This document shows, piece by piece, positions 43,701 through 51,074 of a stretch of DNA of 64,000 nucleotides. The notes under the pieces were generated by a model. That model saw only the letters and a program-made list of their open reading frames with translations. It searched no databases and was not told the DNA's origin. The first letter of the stretch is position 1; each line of letters starts with the position of its first letter. The DNA lies in the NCBI GenBank assembly GCA_900315525.1, contig OMZO01000003.1, positions 1-64,000 of the forward strand. Reading direction: 5' to 3'. The stretch comes from an uncultured Prevotella sp. (GTDB lineage Bacteria > Bacteroidota > Bacteroidia > Bacteroidales > Bacteroidaceae). The position numbers and the translations under genes are program-made.

Positions 43701-44038
43701 TAACCGATAACGACCACGTCGTTCAGCGTGGTGTTGTCTTCCTTCATGGTGATGTTGAGAGTACTTTTTCCTCCTACTTTAACCTCTTGGGTTACATAAC
43801 CTACGTAGGAGAAAACGAGAGTAGCATTGGAGGCAGCCTCAATGCTGTAGTTACCGTCGAAGTCAGTAATGGTACCCTTCTGGGTCTCCTTTACTTTCAC
43901 CGTTGCACCGATAACTGGTTCACCATTCTCGTCGTTTACCGTTCCTTTGATGATACTCTGAGCCATAGCTCCCAAGGGGAACAAACAGAGCAGGAACAGA
44001 AACACTAGCGGCTTTTGTAGTGATTTAAAATTCCACAT
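40787..44038 (-). CDS. SusC/RagA TonB-linked outer-membrane transporter, PUL 2
   Basis: A 1083-residue outer-membrane channel. A signal peptide (VFLFLLCLFPLGAMA) is followed by a carboxypeptidase-regulatory domain (IIKGTVNDENGEPVIGATV, about 29-47), the SusC motif LNDVVVIGYGTMKKK, and a plug with DAASAAIYGARAANGVILV. A long barrel ends in TYLVGASIKF. This copy has the standard length and opens the PUL 2 operon. The leader is about 75 bases from the -7 box at 44121-44128. Confidence 0.97.
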   Translation of the reverse strand: MWNFKSLQKPLVFLFLLCLFPLGAMAQSIIKGTVNDENGEPVIGATVKVKETQKGTITDFDGNYSIEAASNATLVFSYVGYVTQEVKVGGKSTLNITMKEDNTTLNDVVVIGYGTMKKKLVTGATVQVKGDDIAKLNTTNALEAMQSSTPGVQITSASSQPGKGYKVYIRGIGTTGDAAPLYVIDGVAGGNLDGINPNDIESIDILKDAASAAIYGARAANGVILVTTKQGKAGKIEISYNGAMGWSNAYKRPQLLNAQQYMMIMDEYSFNTSGAKMDWVSGNDKDGKYITRYIPADIYKKVQGGWEGTDWWDAFINKNALQQNHSVTLTGGTELSKFSMSYTYTGNEGIMGADQASYYKRHTIRLNSDHVLLKAKDFDAITIGENISIGYTRNHDLAEDGMYWSYIHDLLQTSPLVPQYSDKGDNYNWNNYSTGWNAQVFKNPWEALSKGGFNSMAESRGLSISTTAFMTVQPIKGLRWRSQFNYNWYSGAYRGYSEPRSPANGSSIVDSYSGNQSQNMSSNWSIENTITYDLPIISGHKISVMAGQTFQSSAWGEDLAASNSAKYGQQLATLKGFDSAYMSNFKLESVTAATISGKPTDESYLASWFGRANWDWNETYMATVTVRYDGSSVFNKGHRWGVFPSVSAGWVMTNEKFLESTKSWMDFFKLRASWGQNGNCSIPAYQYLATVAQSGDAGDNGYKFGSDMTTSTSGTPQTGAYANILPNYELTWETSEQLDFGFDARFLDSRLGVTFDWYKKTTKDWLIGGPHIAIYGTSPAYINGGDVQNTGIELALSWNDQIGKDFRYNASVNFATNKNKVTRIANDNHYINGPSGVLSQGTEYVYRAEEGKPIGYFYGMSYSGIWQNQEQIDEARAAGKAVLNTAQPGDCIWDDWNGDGVITYAEGENSDRHEIGNPNPDVTLGINLGCSWKGFDFAVNGAGAFGQQIMRSYRSFGDNPYQNYDTTILNRWHGEGTSNDQPRIDATGSNNTIWVSTRYMEDADYFKIKTVTLGYDFKHLWKSCPLQQLRLYVQAQNLITFTGYTGLDPEIGNSAGGNSWASGIDLGLYPTARTYLVGASIKF

Positions 44039-44120
44039 AGTTGATAATAAGTTAGATAATTGAATTATAAAAAAATGTATTTTTAGGTTCTTTTCACCTC
44101 GAATTAATATTTCGACGGTG

Positions 44121-44128
44121 CAAAGGTA
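44121..44128 (-). promoter_or_regulatory. -7 box for the PUL 2 SusC operon
   Basis: The minus strand reads TACCTTTG, 82 bp upstream of the SusC ATG. Confidence 0.6.
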
Positions 44129-44157
44129 TTATATTTTTATTGCGTAGGCTTTCTTAT

Positions 44158-44227
44158 ATGTAACACATAGTTTACAAAAAGTAACATATGGCAAAAAATG
44201 TTGCTTTTATAAGCAGTTATGTTACAT
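44158..44227. promoter_or_regulatory. GTAACA/TGTTAC repeats between divergent promoters
   Basis: ATGTAACA (44158-44165), GTAACATAT (44181-44189) and the inverted TATGTTACAT (44218-44227) lie between the two -7 boxes. The first two start 23 bp apart on the TAACA word. They are candidates for a shared operator of PUL 2 and the GH43 pair. Confidence 0.45.
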
Positions 44228-44256
44228 TTGCGGTAGGCTTTTGCCGATTTTCTTAC

Positions 44257-44264
44257 TATCTTTG
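44257..44264 (+). promoter_or_regulatory. -7 box for the GH43 pair
   Basis: TATCTTTG lies 24 bp before the ATG at 44289. Confidence 0.65.
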
Positions 44265-44288
44265 CAGCGTATTTCTAACTAACAAAAA

Positions 44289-46340
44289 ATGAAACAGACC
44301 CTAACCACGATTCTTTTGGGCGTGCCGCTCGTGCTTGCGGCACAGAACCCCGTCATCCGCGACCAGTTCTCGGCAGACCCTACCGCACGCGTATTTAATA
44401 ATAAGGTGTATATCTACCCATCCCACGATATCGATGCTCCGGATGGAAACGAACGACTCAAGGAGTGGTTCTGCATGGCTGACTACCATGTGTTCTCCTC
44501 TGAGAATCTTACCGACTGGACCGACCATGGTGTCATCCTTTCTCAGGAACGTGTGCCTTGGGGTAATCCGGAGGCCTATTCCATGTGGGCACCGGATTGT
44601 GTGGAAAAAGATGGCAAGTATTACTTCTATTTCCCAAATGCCCCCAAAGGTGAGGCGAGGGGCTTTGCGATAGGAGTAGCGACTGCTGATCGTCCCGAAG
44701 GTCCCTTTACGCCGGAGGCAGAACCCATCAAAGGTGTTTCTGGCATCGATCCCTGTGTGCTTGTAGACCATGATGGTACTTCCTATATCTATTGGAGCGG
44801 CATGGGTATCAGGGGCGCAAGGCTCAAACCGAACATGAAGGAGCTCGATGGCGAGTTACAGGAGGTAAAGTTCCCCAAACGAGAGGGCATGCCTGAAATG
44901 CCGCCGATGAAAGTAGGTGGTCAGGTGATGGAAGGACTGCCCGACGGTTTCAAGGAAGGTCCCTATGCTTTCAAGCAAGGCGGGTGGTACTATCTCACTT
45001 TCCCATGGGTGAGGCATGAAGGTGGAACTGAGACGCTGGCCTATGCCATGTCGAAGTCGCCACTTGGCCCTTGGGATTTCAAAGGTATCATCATGGCCGA
45101 GCATGCCAATCGTTGCTGGACTAACCACCATTCCATCACCCAATATCAGGGGCAATGGTATCTCTTCTATCACCATAATGACTATTCGCCGGCACGTGAC
45201 AAACGTCGTTCTGTCTGTATCGATAAGCTTTATTTTAATGCTGACGGTACTATTCGTGAGGTCAAGCCGACGTTACGCGGAGTGGGTGTCACAGAGGCTA
45301 CGTCACGCATCCTCCCAGATCGTTATAGTGCCCTCAGTCCGGATGCCTCTATAGAATACCTCGATACGATGAACCGTTTCCGTGGTTGGGAGACGATATT
45401 GCCAGGCCGACAGAGCTGGGTGCGCTACGACCAAGTGGATTTCAGTAAACTCAATGATGCTTATGTCGTTGTTTGTGCAAAGGCTAATGCCAATACTGAG
45501 TTCTGCTTGCGCGAGAAGAGTGAGAAGGGCAGGATCATTGCTCGCATCCCCATGACAGTAGTCTCTGAAATGGGTCCATTCCGTCGAGATATGTCAGGTC
45601 AGTGGATCACACTCACGGCTGCGCTTGACTATGTACCGAAGGGAATTAGTGATTTGGTTGTAACAGCTGGCGACGAGGGTGTCTGCATCGATTGGGTGCA
45701 GTTCAAGAATCGCCCCCATTATTTCTCGGCTGTCACCACACCGACGGCGCAGCCAGATGCTGATGGCTACATCCGCCGTTGGATGCTCCTGGAACCTATC
45801 CGTCAGGATATCCGTTCTAATGTAATTTTCACCAACACCTGGCTCGAGGATGCTTTTGCCAAGACTTGGTTTAAGGGACAGCAGACTCTATTGCCTCGCG
45901 ACGGACAAAAGGTGAAGGTCTCTGCCGAACAGCCCGATGGCAAAACAACCTCTCAGACGCTCGCCTGGCATGCCCTTGACAGTGAGAACTATAATGTCAA
46001 GCTATTTCGCTTTGCAGAGAAATGGGGACAGCAGACCTATGGTTCCCTCTTCTGGATGGTCACGATTATTGATTGTCCAGAGGAAATGGCTGGCGTGCGC
46101 CTTGCTGTAGGTTCCAATGGTGCCTCGAAGTGGTGGCTTAACGGTGAACCGGCGCTCTTGCTGGAAGGTGACCGCCGTATGGTGCGCGACGATGGTATGT
46201 CGCCCCGGCTTACCCTGAAGAAAGGGCGCAACATCTTGCGTGGAGCTGTTATCAACGGCCCAGGCCTTAGTGACTTCTGTGTACGTTTCCTTGATGAAAA
46301 CGGAATTCCTGTAACAAATTATACTATCAAACTGCAATAA
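44289..46340 (+). CDS. Multi-domain GH43 glycosidase with C-terminal beta-sandwich domains
   Basis: A 683-residue secreted enzyme with signal peptide (about 1-18). The GH43 propeller occupies about 20-335, with Asp30 (SADPTARV), Asp154 (SGIDPCVL) and Glu223 (FKEGPYAF) as the catalytic acids. A CBM6-like domain follows (about 350-478; WETILPGRQSWVRYDQVDF to GVCIDWVQFK). A third beta domain fills the end (about 485-683), with WWLNGEPALLLEGD and LKKGRNILRGAVINGPG, resembling the galactose-binding or jelly-roll domains of sialate esterases and beta-galactosidases. Likely activity is arabinofuranosidase or xylosidase. It precedes the second GH43 by 2 bp. Confidence 0.88.
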   Translation: MKQTLTTILLGVPLVLAAQNPVIRDQFSADPTARVFNNKVYIYPSHDIDAPDGNERLKEWFCMADYHVFSSENLTDWTDHGVILSQERVPWGNPEAYSMWAPDCVEKDGKYYFYFPNAPKGEARGFAIGVATADRPEGPFTPEAEPIKGVSGIDPCVLVDHDGTSYIYWSGMGIRGARLKPNMKELDGELQEVKFPKREGMPEMPPMKVGGQVMEGLPDGFKEGPYAFKQGGWYYLTFPWVRHEGGTETLAYAMSKSPLGPWDFKGIIMAEHANRCWTNHHSITQYQGQWYLFYHHNDYSPARDKRRSVCIDKLYFNADGTIREVKPTLRGVGVTEATSRILPDRYSALSPDASIEYLDTMNRFRGWETILPGRQSWVRYDQVDFSKLNDAYVVVCAKANANTEFCLREKSEKGRIIARIPMTVVSEMGPFRRDMSGQWITLTAALDYVPKGISDLVVTAGDEGVCIDWVQFKNRPHYFSAVTTPTAQPDADGYIRRWMLLEPIRQDIRSNVIFTNTWLEDAFAKTWFKGQQTLLPRDGQKVKVSAEQPDGKTTSQTLAWHALDSENYNVKLFRFAEKWGQQTYGSLFWMVTIIDCPEEMAGVRLAVGSNGASKWWLNGEPALLLEGDRRMVRDDGMSPRLTLKKGRNILRGAVINGPGLSDFCVRFLDENGIPVTNYTIKLQ

Positions 46341-46342
46341 TC

Positions 46343-47827
46343 ATGAAATCGAAAATACTATATATCCTCTCTGCAACCCTTTGGTTCAGTACACAAACTG
46401 TAAATGCTCAATTAGGAGAGCCCTATATCCATGACCCTTCAACCATTGCGGCGTGTGATGGTAAGTATTACACATTTGGTACCGGAGGCGGAGGACTTGT
46501 CTCTGATGACGGTTGGCATTGGCGTGATATAGCTCGTAGTCTGAAACTTGGAGACCGTGCCGCCAGTGTCCGCCCAGGTGGAGGAGCGGCACCTGATGTC
46601 TTAAAAATTGGCAATCGTTATCTCTGCATCTATGGAGCTACGGGAGGTGGTCTCGGTGGTGGACATAATGGAAGGATCCTGACCATGTGGAACAAGACGC
46701 TCAATCCACTGTCGCCAGACTTCAAATGGAGTACGCCAGTGGAGGTCTGTGCATCAGATGGCATGGAAGATCAGGACGCTATCGATCCCTCACTGCTGCT
46801 TGATCCCACCACAGGCCGGCTTTGGGTTAGCTATGGTACTTATTTCGGTACTATCCGGCTCATAGAGCTCGATCCTGCTACGGGTGAGCGCATGAAAGGC
46901 AACGTAGAACGAGATATAGCTATCGACTGTGAGGCCACCGATCTTATCTGGCGTGATGGTTGGTACTACCTACTTGGTACCCATGGTACCTGTTGTGACG
47001 GTGTAAACTCTACCTATAACATTGTTGTGGGACGCTCTCGTAGTGTGGAAGGTCCTTATCTCGATAATGTGGGGCGTGACATGTTCCACGGCGGTGGTCG
47101 TATGGTCATCGCCGCAGGTGACCGCAAGACGGGCCCTGGGCATTTTGGACGTACCGTTCTTGACGATGGTGTTGAACTCATGTCGTTTCATTGGGAGGCA
47201 GATCTGGATATGAGTGGACGTTCCGTGCTCGGCATCCGTCCGTTGCTTTGGCACAATGGCTGGCCTGTAGCCGGAGAGCAGATTCGGCAGGGTGACTATG
47301 CCATCCTTTCTGAACGTCGTGGCTATAGCCTTGAATTGGCTGTAGATTTCGTGCGGATGGCACAGCAGCGTGAGCGTTTCTGGGATATGGATCTCACCAA
47401 GCCGTTGGAATCTATCCCCGCCCAGACACTCGACCAGGTGGAGGCTACTTGGCCTAAGGGTGACATCGCAGTGCGGTGTGGCGACTATATGTTTCGTCCT
47501 CATCAACATTGGACAGTGATACCCGTTCCTGAGGCTGGCTGTACGCTTGCCGGACCGCTCTATAAGATCCTGATTGCTGGCACAGATCGAGCCTTGACTG
47601 CTACTGCTGCCTGTGAAGTGACTACGCAGACTTTCCAGAATGACCAGTCCCAGTTGTGGCGTATCGAACAGCTTACCGACGGTACTTACCGCATCATGCC
47701 CTATGCCGTTCCTGGTCAGCAAGGACTGAATCTGCGCTACTGTCTCTATTCGGCTGGTGACTCCACACCAACGCTGGCTGTATACGATTTCGCTAGTGAT
47801 AATTCGAAATGGAATTTCCGCAAATAA
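46343..47827 (+). CDS. GH43 endo-arabinanase-like enzyme with ricin-type lectin tail
   Basis: A 494-residue secreted protein (signal about 1-22). Catalytic residues are Asp31 (YIHDPSTI), Asp148 (DAIDPSLL) and Glu197 (IDCEATDL). GTHGTCCDGVNSTYNIVVGRS places it near arabinan endo-1,5-alpha-L-arabinosidases and close in type to the GH43 at 27496. The C-terminal ~90 residues form a beta-trefoil-like segment with QLWRIEQL and a final NSKWNFRK, matching the QxW pattern of ricin-type carbohydrate-binding domains. It is translationally close to the preceding GH43 and probably acts with it on arabinose-containing glycans. Confidence 0.85.
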   Translation: MKSKILYILSATLWFSTQTVNAQLGEPYIHDPSTIAACDGKYYTFGTGGGGLVSDDGWHWRDIARSLKLGDRAASVRPGGGAAPDVLKIGNRYLCIYGATGGGLGGGHNGRILTMWNKTLNPLSPDFKWSTPVEVCASDGMEDQDAIDPSLLLDPTTGRLWVSYGTYFGTIRLIELDPATGERMKGNVERDIAIDCEATDLIWRDGWYYLLGTHGTCCDGVNSTYNIVVGRSRSVEGPYLDNVGRDMFHGGGRMVIAAGDRKTGPGHFGRTVLDDGVELMSFHWEADLDMSGRSVLGIRPLLWHNGWPVAGEQIRQGDYAILSERRGYSLELAVDFVRMAQQRERFWDMDLTKPLESIPAQTLDQVEATWPKGDIAVRCGDYMFRPHQHWTVIPVPEAGCTLAGPLYKILIAGTDRALTATAACEVTTQTFQNDQSQLWRIEQLTDGTYRIMPYAVPGQQGLNLRYCLYSAGDSTPTLAVYDFASDNSKWNFRK

Positions 47828-47881
47828 AGGTAACAAAAGCATATTTTCTGAAAATCATACACAGATTTGCAGAATTTGTTG

Positions 47882-47889
47882 TATCTTTG
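47882..47889 (+). promoter_or_regulatory. -7 box for the Cache-HAMP gene pair
   Basis: TATCTTTG ends eight bases before the chosen ATG at 47898, so the sensor pair may be transcribed apart from the GH43 genes with almost no leader. Confidence 0.6.
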
Positions 47890-47897
47890 TAGCCGGA

Positions 47898-49397
47898 ATG
47901 CTTAAAACTATCAATATTATACCGAAGTCCTTATCCGTTAGGATCAGCCTTATGGCTGTACTGGCGATAGCGGTTCTGCTCTCGGCAGCACTCTTCATCA
48001 TGCTGCATTTTGCCCGTAAAACCGTAAAGGAGGAAGCACTTCGGAAAGCTGAACAGACACTTGATGGTACGGTTCAGCAGATAGATAATATTCTTTTAAG
48101 TGTTGAGCAGTCGGCAGGCAATATCTATTGGGACATGCTTTTCCATCTGAAAGAGTCGGAGCGAATGGAGACCTATTGCCGGACAGTTGTGGAAACTAAT
48201 CCACACATCGTGGGGTGTGCCATTTCTTTTGAACCCTATTATTTTAAGGCGCATGGGGAATATTTTCAAATCTATGTTCACCGGGTGGACTCCAGTGGGC
48301 TTAAGGTTTCCGATTCACCTATCATCCAGCCTTCTACATTCGGCAATCTGCCCTATCCACAACAGTCGTGGTATTATAATTGTGTGAAGTTGCGACATCC
48401 AATCTGGATTAACCCTATGGGGGATGCCAGTGCCGATGATGATGCTATTGTTACCTTTAGCTTGCCTATCTACGATAAAGAGAAAATTGTCGGTGTAATG
48501 GGGGTTGACGTGTCGTTGACCAGACTGACGCGAATTATAGAAGAGGGTAAACCCTCGCCCAATTCCTATGCCGCTGTGGTGGAGCGCGATGGATCCTATA
48601 TCGTGCATCCTGACATTTCCAGGCTTTACCATGAGTCTATAGGTAAGATAGCTCAGCAGGAGACGGAACCTGCACTAAGAGAAACGGCGCGGGATATGTT
48701 GGCGGGAAAGTCAGGCTACAGGGCAGTGCATTTGAATGGCAGGCTAAATTATGTGTTTTATAAGCCCTTTAGAAGAGCGGTTGTGCCTGGACGTGCCAAC
48801 GAGGAGTTGGGATGGAGCATAGCTCTGGTATATCCGGAAAATGATATTTTTGGTATCTACAACCAATTACTATATTTTGTGTTGGTTATCGCCTTGGTGG
48901 GTATTGGACTACTCTATTTTTCGGTACATTATATTGTGCATCGCAAATTGGTGCCGCTGCGTGCCTTGGAGAAATCTGCCCATAGGATAGCAGATGGACA
49001 CTATGACGAGGTGGTGCCTGATAGTGATCATGACGACGAAGTAGGACTGCTGCAGGATCACTTCCAGGAGATGCAGCGGGCTTTGTCTGTTAACATCGAC
49101 GAACTCAAACGGTTGACGGAGTCACTACGTGAAAAAGGTATGGTGTTGGGAGAAGCCTATGAAGAGGCAAAAGAAGCTGATAAGGTGAAGACCACCTTCC
49201 TCCACCATATGACAGATAAGATGACTTATCCAGTAAATGCTATTTCTGCCAGTGTGGGGACGCTCTGTAGTAATGGGGGCAGTCCTGACAGACAGACGAC
49301 TGAGAAGGCTGCCAACGAGATTCAGCAGCAGGGAACAGAGATCATCAGGTTGCTCGACGAACTACTCAATATATCGCAACAGGGATCCAAACAATAA
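47898..49397 (+). CDS. Cache-HAMP protein with degenerate histidine-kinase domain
   Basis: A 499-residue membrane protein. The frame is open further upstream, but the ATG at 47898 gives a normal start (MLKTINIIPKSLSVR) after the promoter. The first helix (about 15-38) leads into an extracellular double-Cache domain (about 40-320; CAISFEPYYFKAHGEYFQIY, VGVMGVDVSLTRLTRIIE). The second helix is at about 324-348, then HAMP (about 348-405). The C-terminus resembles a HisKA dimerisation helix, TTFLHHMTDKMTYPVNAIS, but the residue aligned with the phospho-acceptor His is Asp440, and the protein stops before any HATPase domain. It lies 12 bp before an intact kinase of the same layout. It is probably a signalling partner and not a kinase. 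Confidence 0.78.
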   Translation: MLKTINIIPKSLSVRISLMAVLAIAVLLSAALFIMLHFARKTVKEEALRKAEQTLDGTVQQIDNILLSVEQSAGNIYWDMLFHLKESERMETYCRTVVETNPHIVGCAISFEPYYFKAHGEYFQIYVHRVDSSGLKVSDSPIIQPSTFGNLPYPQQSWYYNCVKLRHPIWINPMGDASADDDAIVTFSLPIYDKEKIVGVMGVDVSLTRLTRIIEEGKPSPNSYAAVVERDGSYIVHPDISRLYHESIGKIAQQETEPALRETARDMLAGKSGYRAVHLNGRLNYVFYKPFRRAVVPGRANEELGWSIALVYPENDIFGIYNQLLYFVLVIALVGIGLLYFSVHYIVHRKLVPLRALEKSAHRIADGHYDEVVPDSDHDDEVGLLQDHFQEMQRALSVNIDELKRLTESLREKGMVLGEAYEEAKEADKVKTTFLHHMTDKMTYPVNAISASVGTLCSNGGSPDRQTTEKAANEIQQQGTEIIRLLDELLNISQQGSKQ

Positions 49398-49409
49398 GCA
49401 GGAAAGAAA

Positions 49410-51074
49410 ATGGGAAAACTAACCAATAAAATCCGGCGTTCCATCGCGACGAAGCTCAGTCTGGGCATCGTGCTGATGGCTATTCCTGTGTTTGTGATCT
49501 GTGTGGGTCTCCTTTTTGTCCAATCACTGTATAATCTTAAAAAGGAGACAGATGAGCGTGCAGCCAGTACGCTGAAGACGATGGAATTACGCAAAGCCTC
49601 TTTCATGAGTACGGTGGAAACGGCCACAAATTCTTCTGACTGGCTTATCAAGGAGTGCATGCAACCTGACTTATTGTTGGAGTTGACCCGTAGAGTTGTC
49701 ATGTTGAATGCTAATGTCGATGGATGTTCCATTACCCTTGAACCAGATGTGCTTCCACAGGCCGGACGTTATTTCTCTGCTTATTCCGTGAGAAAGGGTG
49801 ACTCTGTGGTCACAGTCAGAGAAGGCTCGTATGACTATTATGAGAAGATATGGTATAGCACACCCAAAAAGATGGGACGGGCCTGTTGGGTAGGGCCTTA
49901 CGATGACTATAATGAAGGAACTCTTTCTGCAGGCGAACACATCACCTCCTACTGCAAACCGATATACGATGATAATGGTAAGTTACTCGGTGTGATTGCT
50001 ACGGATTTATCATCCAAGAGGCTTGCTGAAACGGTGGATGAGGAGAAGGCTTATGCCGAGTCAAAAGTGAATATAGGTAAGTATTATCGACTGGCAGGCC
50101 TCATTATAGTTCTTATTCTGCTCGGACTGTTATTGATACTCTTCTTTACCCGTCAGATTGTGGGTTTTGCCATTAGGCCGGTGAGAAACTTGCTTGTCCA
50201 GACACAGCGTATGGCCGAAGGTGACTATAGTCAGCAGATAGCCTATTCGAAGAAAGGGAATGTGGTAAGTCGGTTACAGAACAGCTTTGCAAGGATGCAG
50301 TCATCGCTAAACCAACATATAAGCGAGATTCAGCAGGTGAATGAGGAGACAGCTAGGCGTAATGATGAATTGGCTCACGCCAGGAAGCTCGTTGAGAAGG
50401 CTATTCATCAAAAGACGGCATTCGTGCAGGATATATCCCATCAGATACGTACACCGCTTAACATTGTCATGGGCTTTTCGCAGGTATTGTGCGACTGTGG
50501 TGATGAGATGCCACCCGAGGAGGTGAAGCAACTGACAGGTTTGATGAACCGTAATGTGAAATTGCTGCATCGCATGGTGCAGATGTTGCTCGACAGTTCA
50601 GATGTCGGACTTTCTGAGGAGATGAAGAGTCTGAAGGAGGAACATATATTAGTGAACAAGATGGCCAGGGATTGTATCTCCAATGTCTATGCCCAGTTCC
50701 CTGATTCCAGTATAGCCTTTGCTACCTCTATTTCTGACCAGTTCTCCTTGCATACGAACAAGCTATATCTTGTCCGTACCTTGCGCGAGCTGCTCTATAA
50801 TGCAGCGAAATATTCTGATGGTAAACACATCATCCTGCGTGTGGCAAAAATAGGAAAGATGCTAAGGTTCGTTGTCGAAGACAAAGGACCAGGTATAGAC
50901 AAAGCCTATATGAATCAGATGTTTGTACCGTTTACGAAGGTGAACAATCTGTCAGAAGGTCTTGGCCTCGGACTGCCATTGACTAAGCGCCATGCCAAGA
51001 ACCTGGGTGGCGATTTGATAATCGACACATCCTATATCGAGGGCTGCCGCATCATTCTGGAGCTCCCCATTTAG
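49410..51074 (+). CDS. Cache-HAMP sensor histidine kinase
   Basis: A 554-residue transmembrane kinase. Helix 1 is at about 15-38, an extracellular double-Cache sensor follows to about 225, helix 2 is at about 228-250 and HAMP at about 250-305. HisKA has phospho-acceptor His344 in VQDISHQIRTPLNIVMGFS. The ATPase domain has ELLYNAAKYSDG (about 463), DKGPGIDKAYMNQMFVPFTK and GLGLGLPLTKRHAKNLGG. All catalytic boxes look intact. No response-regulator gene is adjacent, so the partner must be elsewhere. Its stop overlaps that of the convergent GH3 gene by 4 bp. Cache domains often bind small ligands; the ligand here is unknown. Confidence 0.9.
   Translation: MGKLTNKIRRSIATKLSLGIVLMAIPVFVICVGLLFVQSLYNLKKETDERAASTLKTMELRKASFMSTVETATNSSDWLIKECMQPDLLLELTRRVVMLNANVDGCSITLEPDVLPQAGRYFSAYSVRKGDSVVTVREGSYDYYEKIWYSTPKKMGRACWVGPYDDYNEGTLSAGEHITSYCKPIYDDNGKLLGVIATDLSSKRLAETVDEEKAYAESKVNIGKYYRLAGLIIVLILLGLLLILFFTRQIVGFAIRPVRNLLVQTQRMAEGDYSQQIAYSKKGNVVSRLQNSFARMQSSLNQHISEIQQVNEETARRNDELAHARKLVEKAIHQKTAFVQDISHQIRTPLNIVMGFSQVLCDCGDEMPPEEVKQLTGLMNRNVKLLHRMVQMLLDSSDVGLSEEMKSLKEEHILVNKMARDCISNVYAQFPDSSIAFATSISDQFSLHTNKLYLVRTLRELLYNAAKYSDGKHIILRVAKIGKMLRFVVEDKGPGIDKAYMNQMFVPFTKVNNLSEGLGLGLPLTKRHAKNLGGDLIIDTSYIEGCRIILELPI

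Noticed and set aside
47757-47897. N-terminal extension of the Cache-HAMP protein
   Set aside because: It overlaps the GH43 gene and runs through the -7 box; the ATG at 47898 is preferred.
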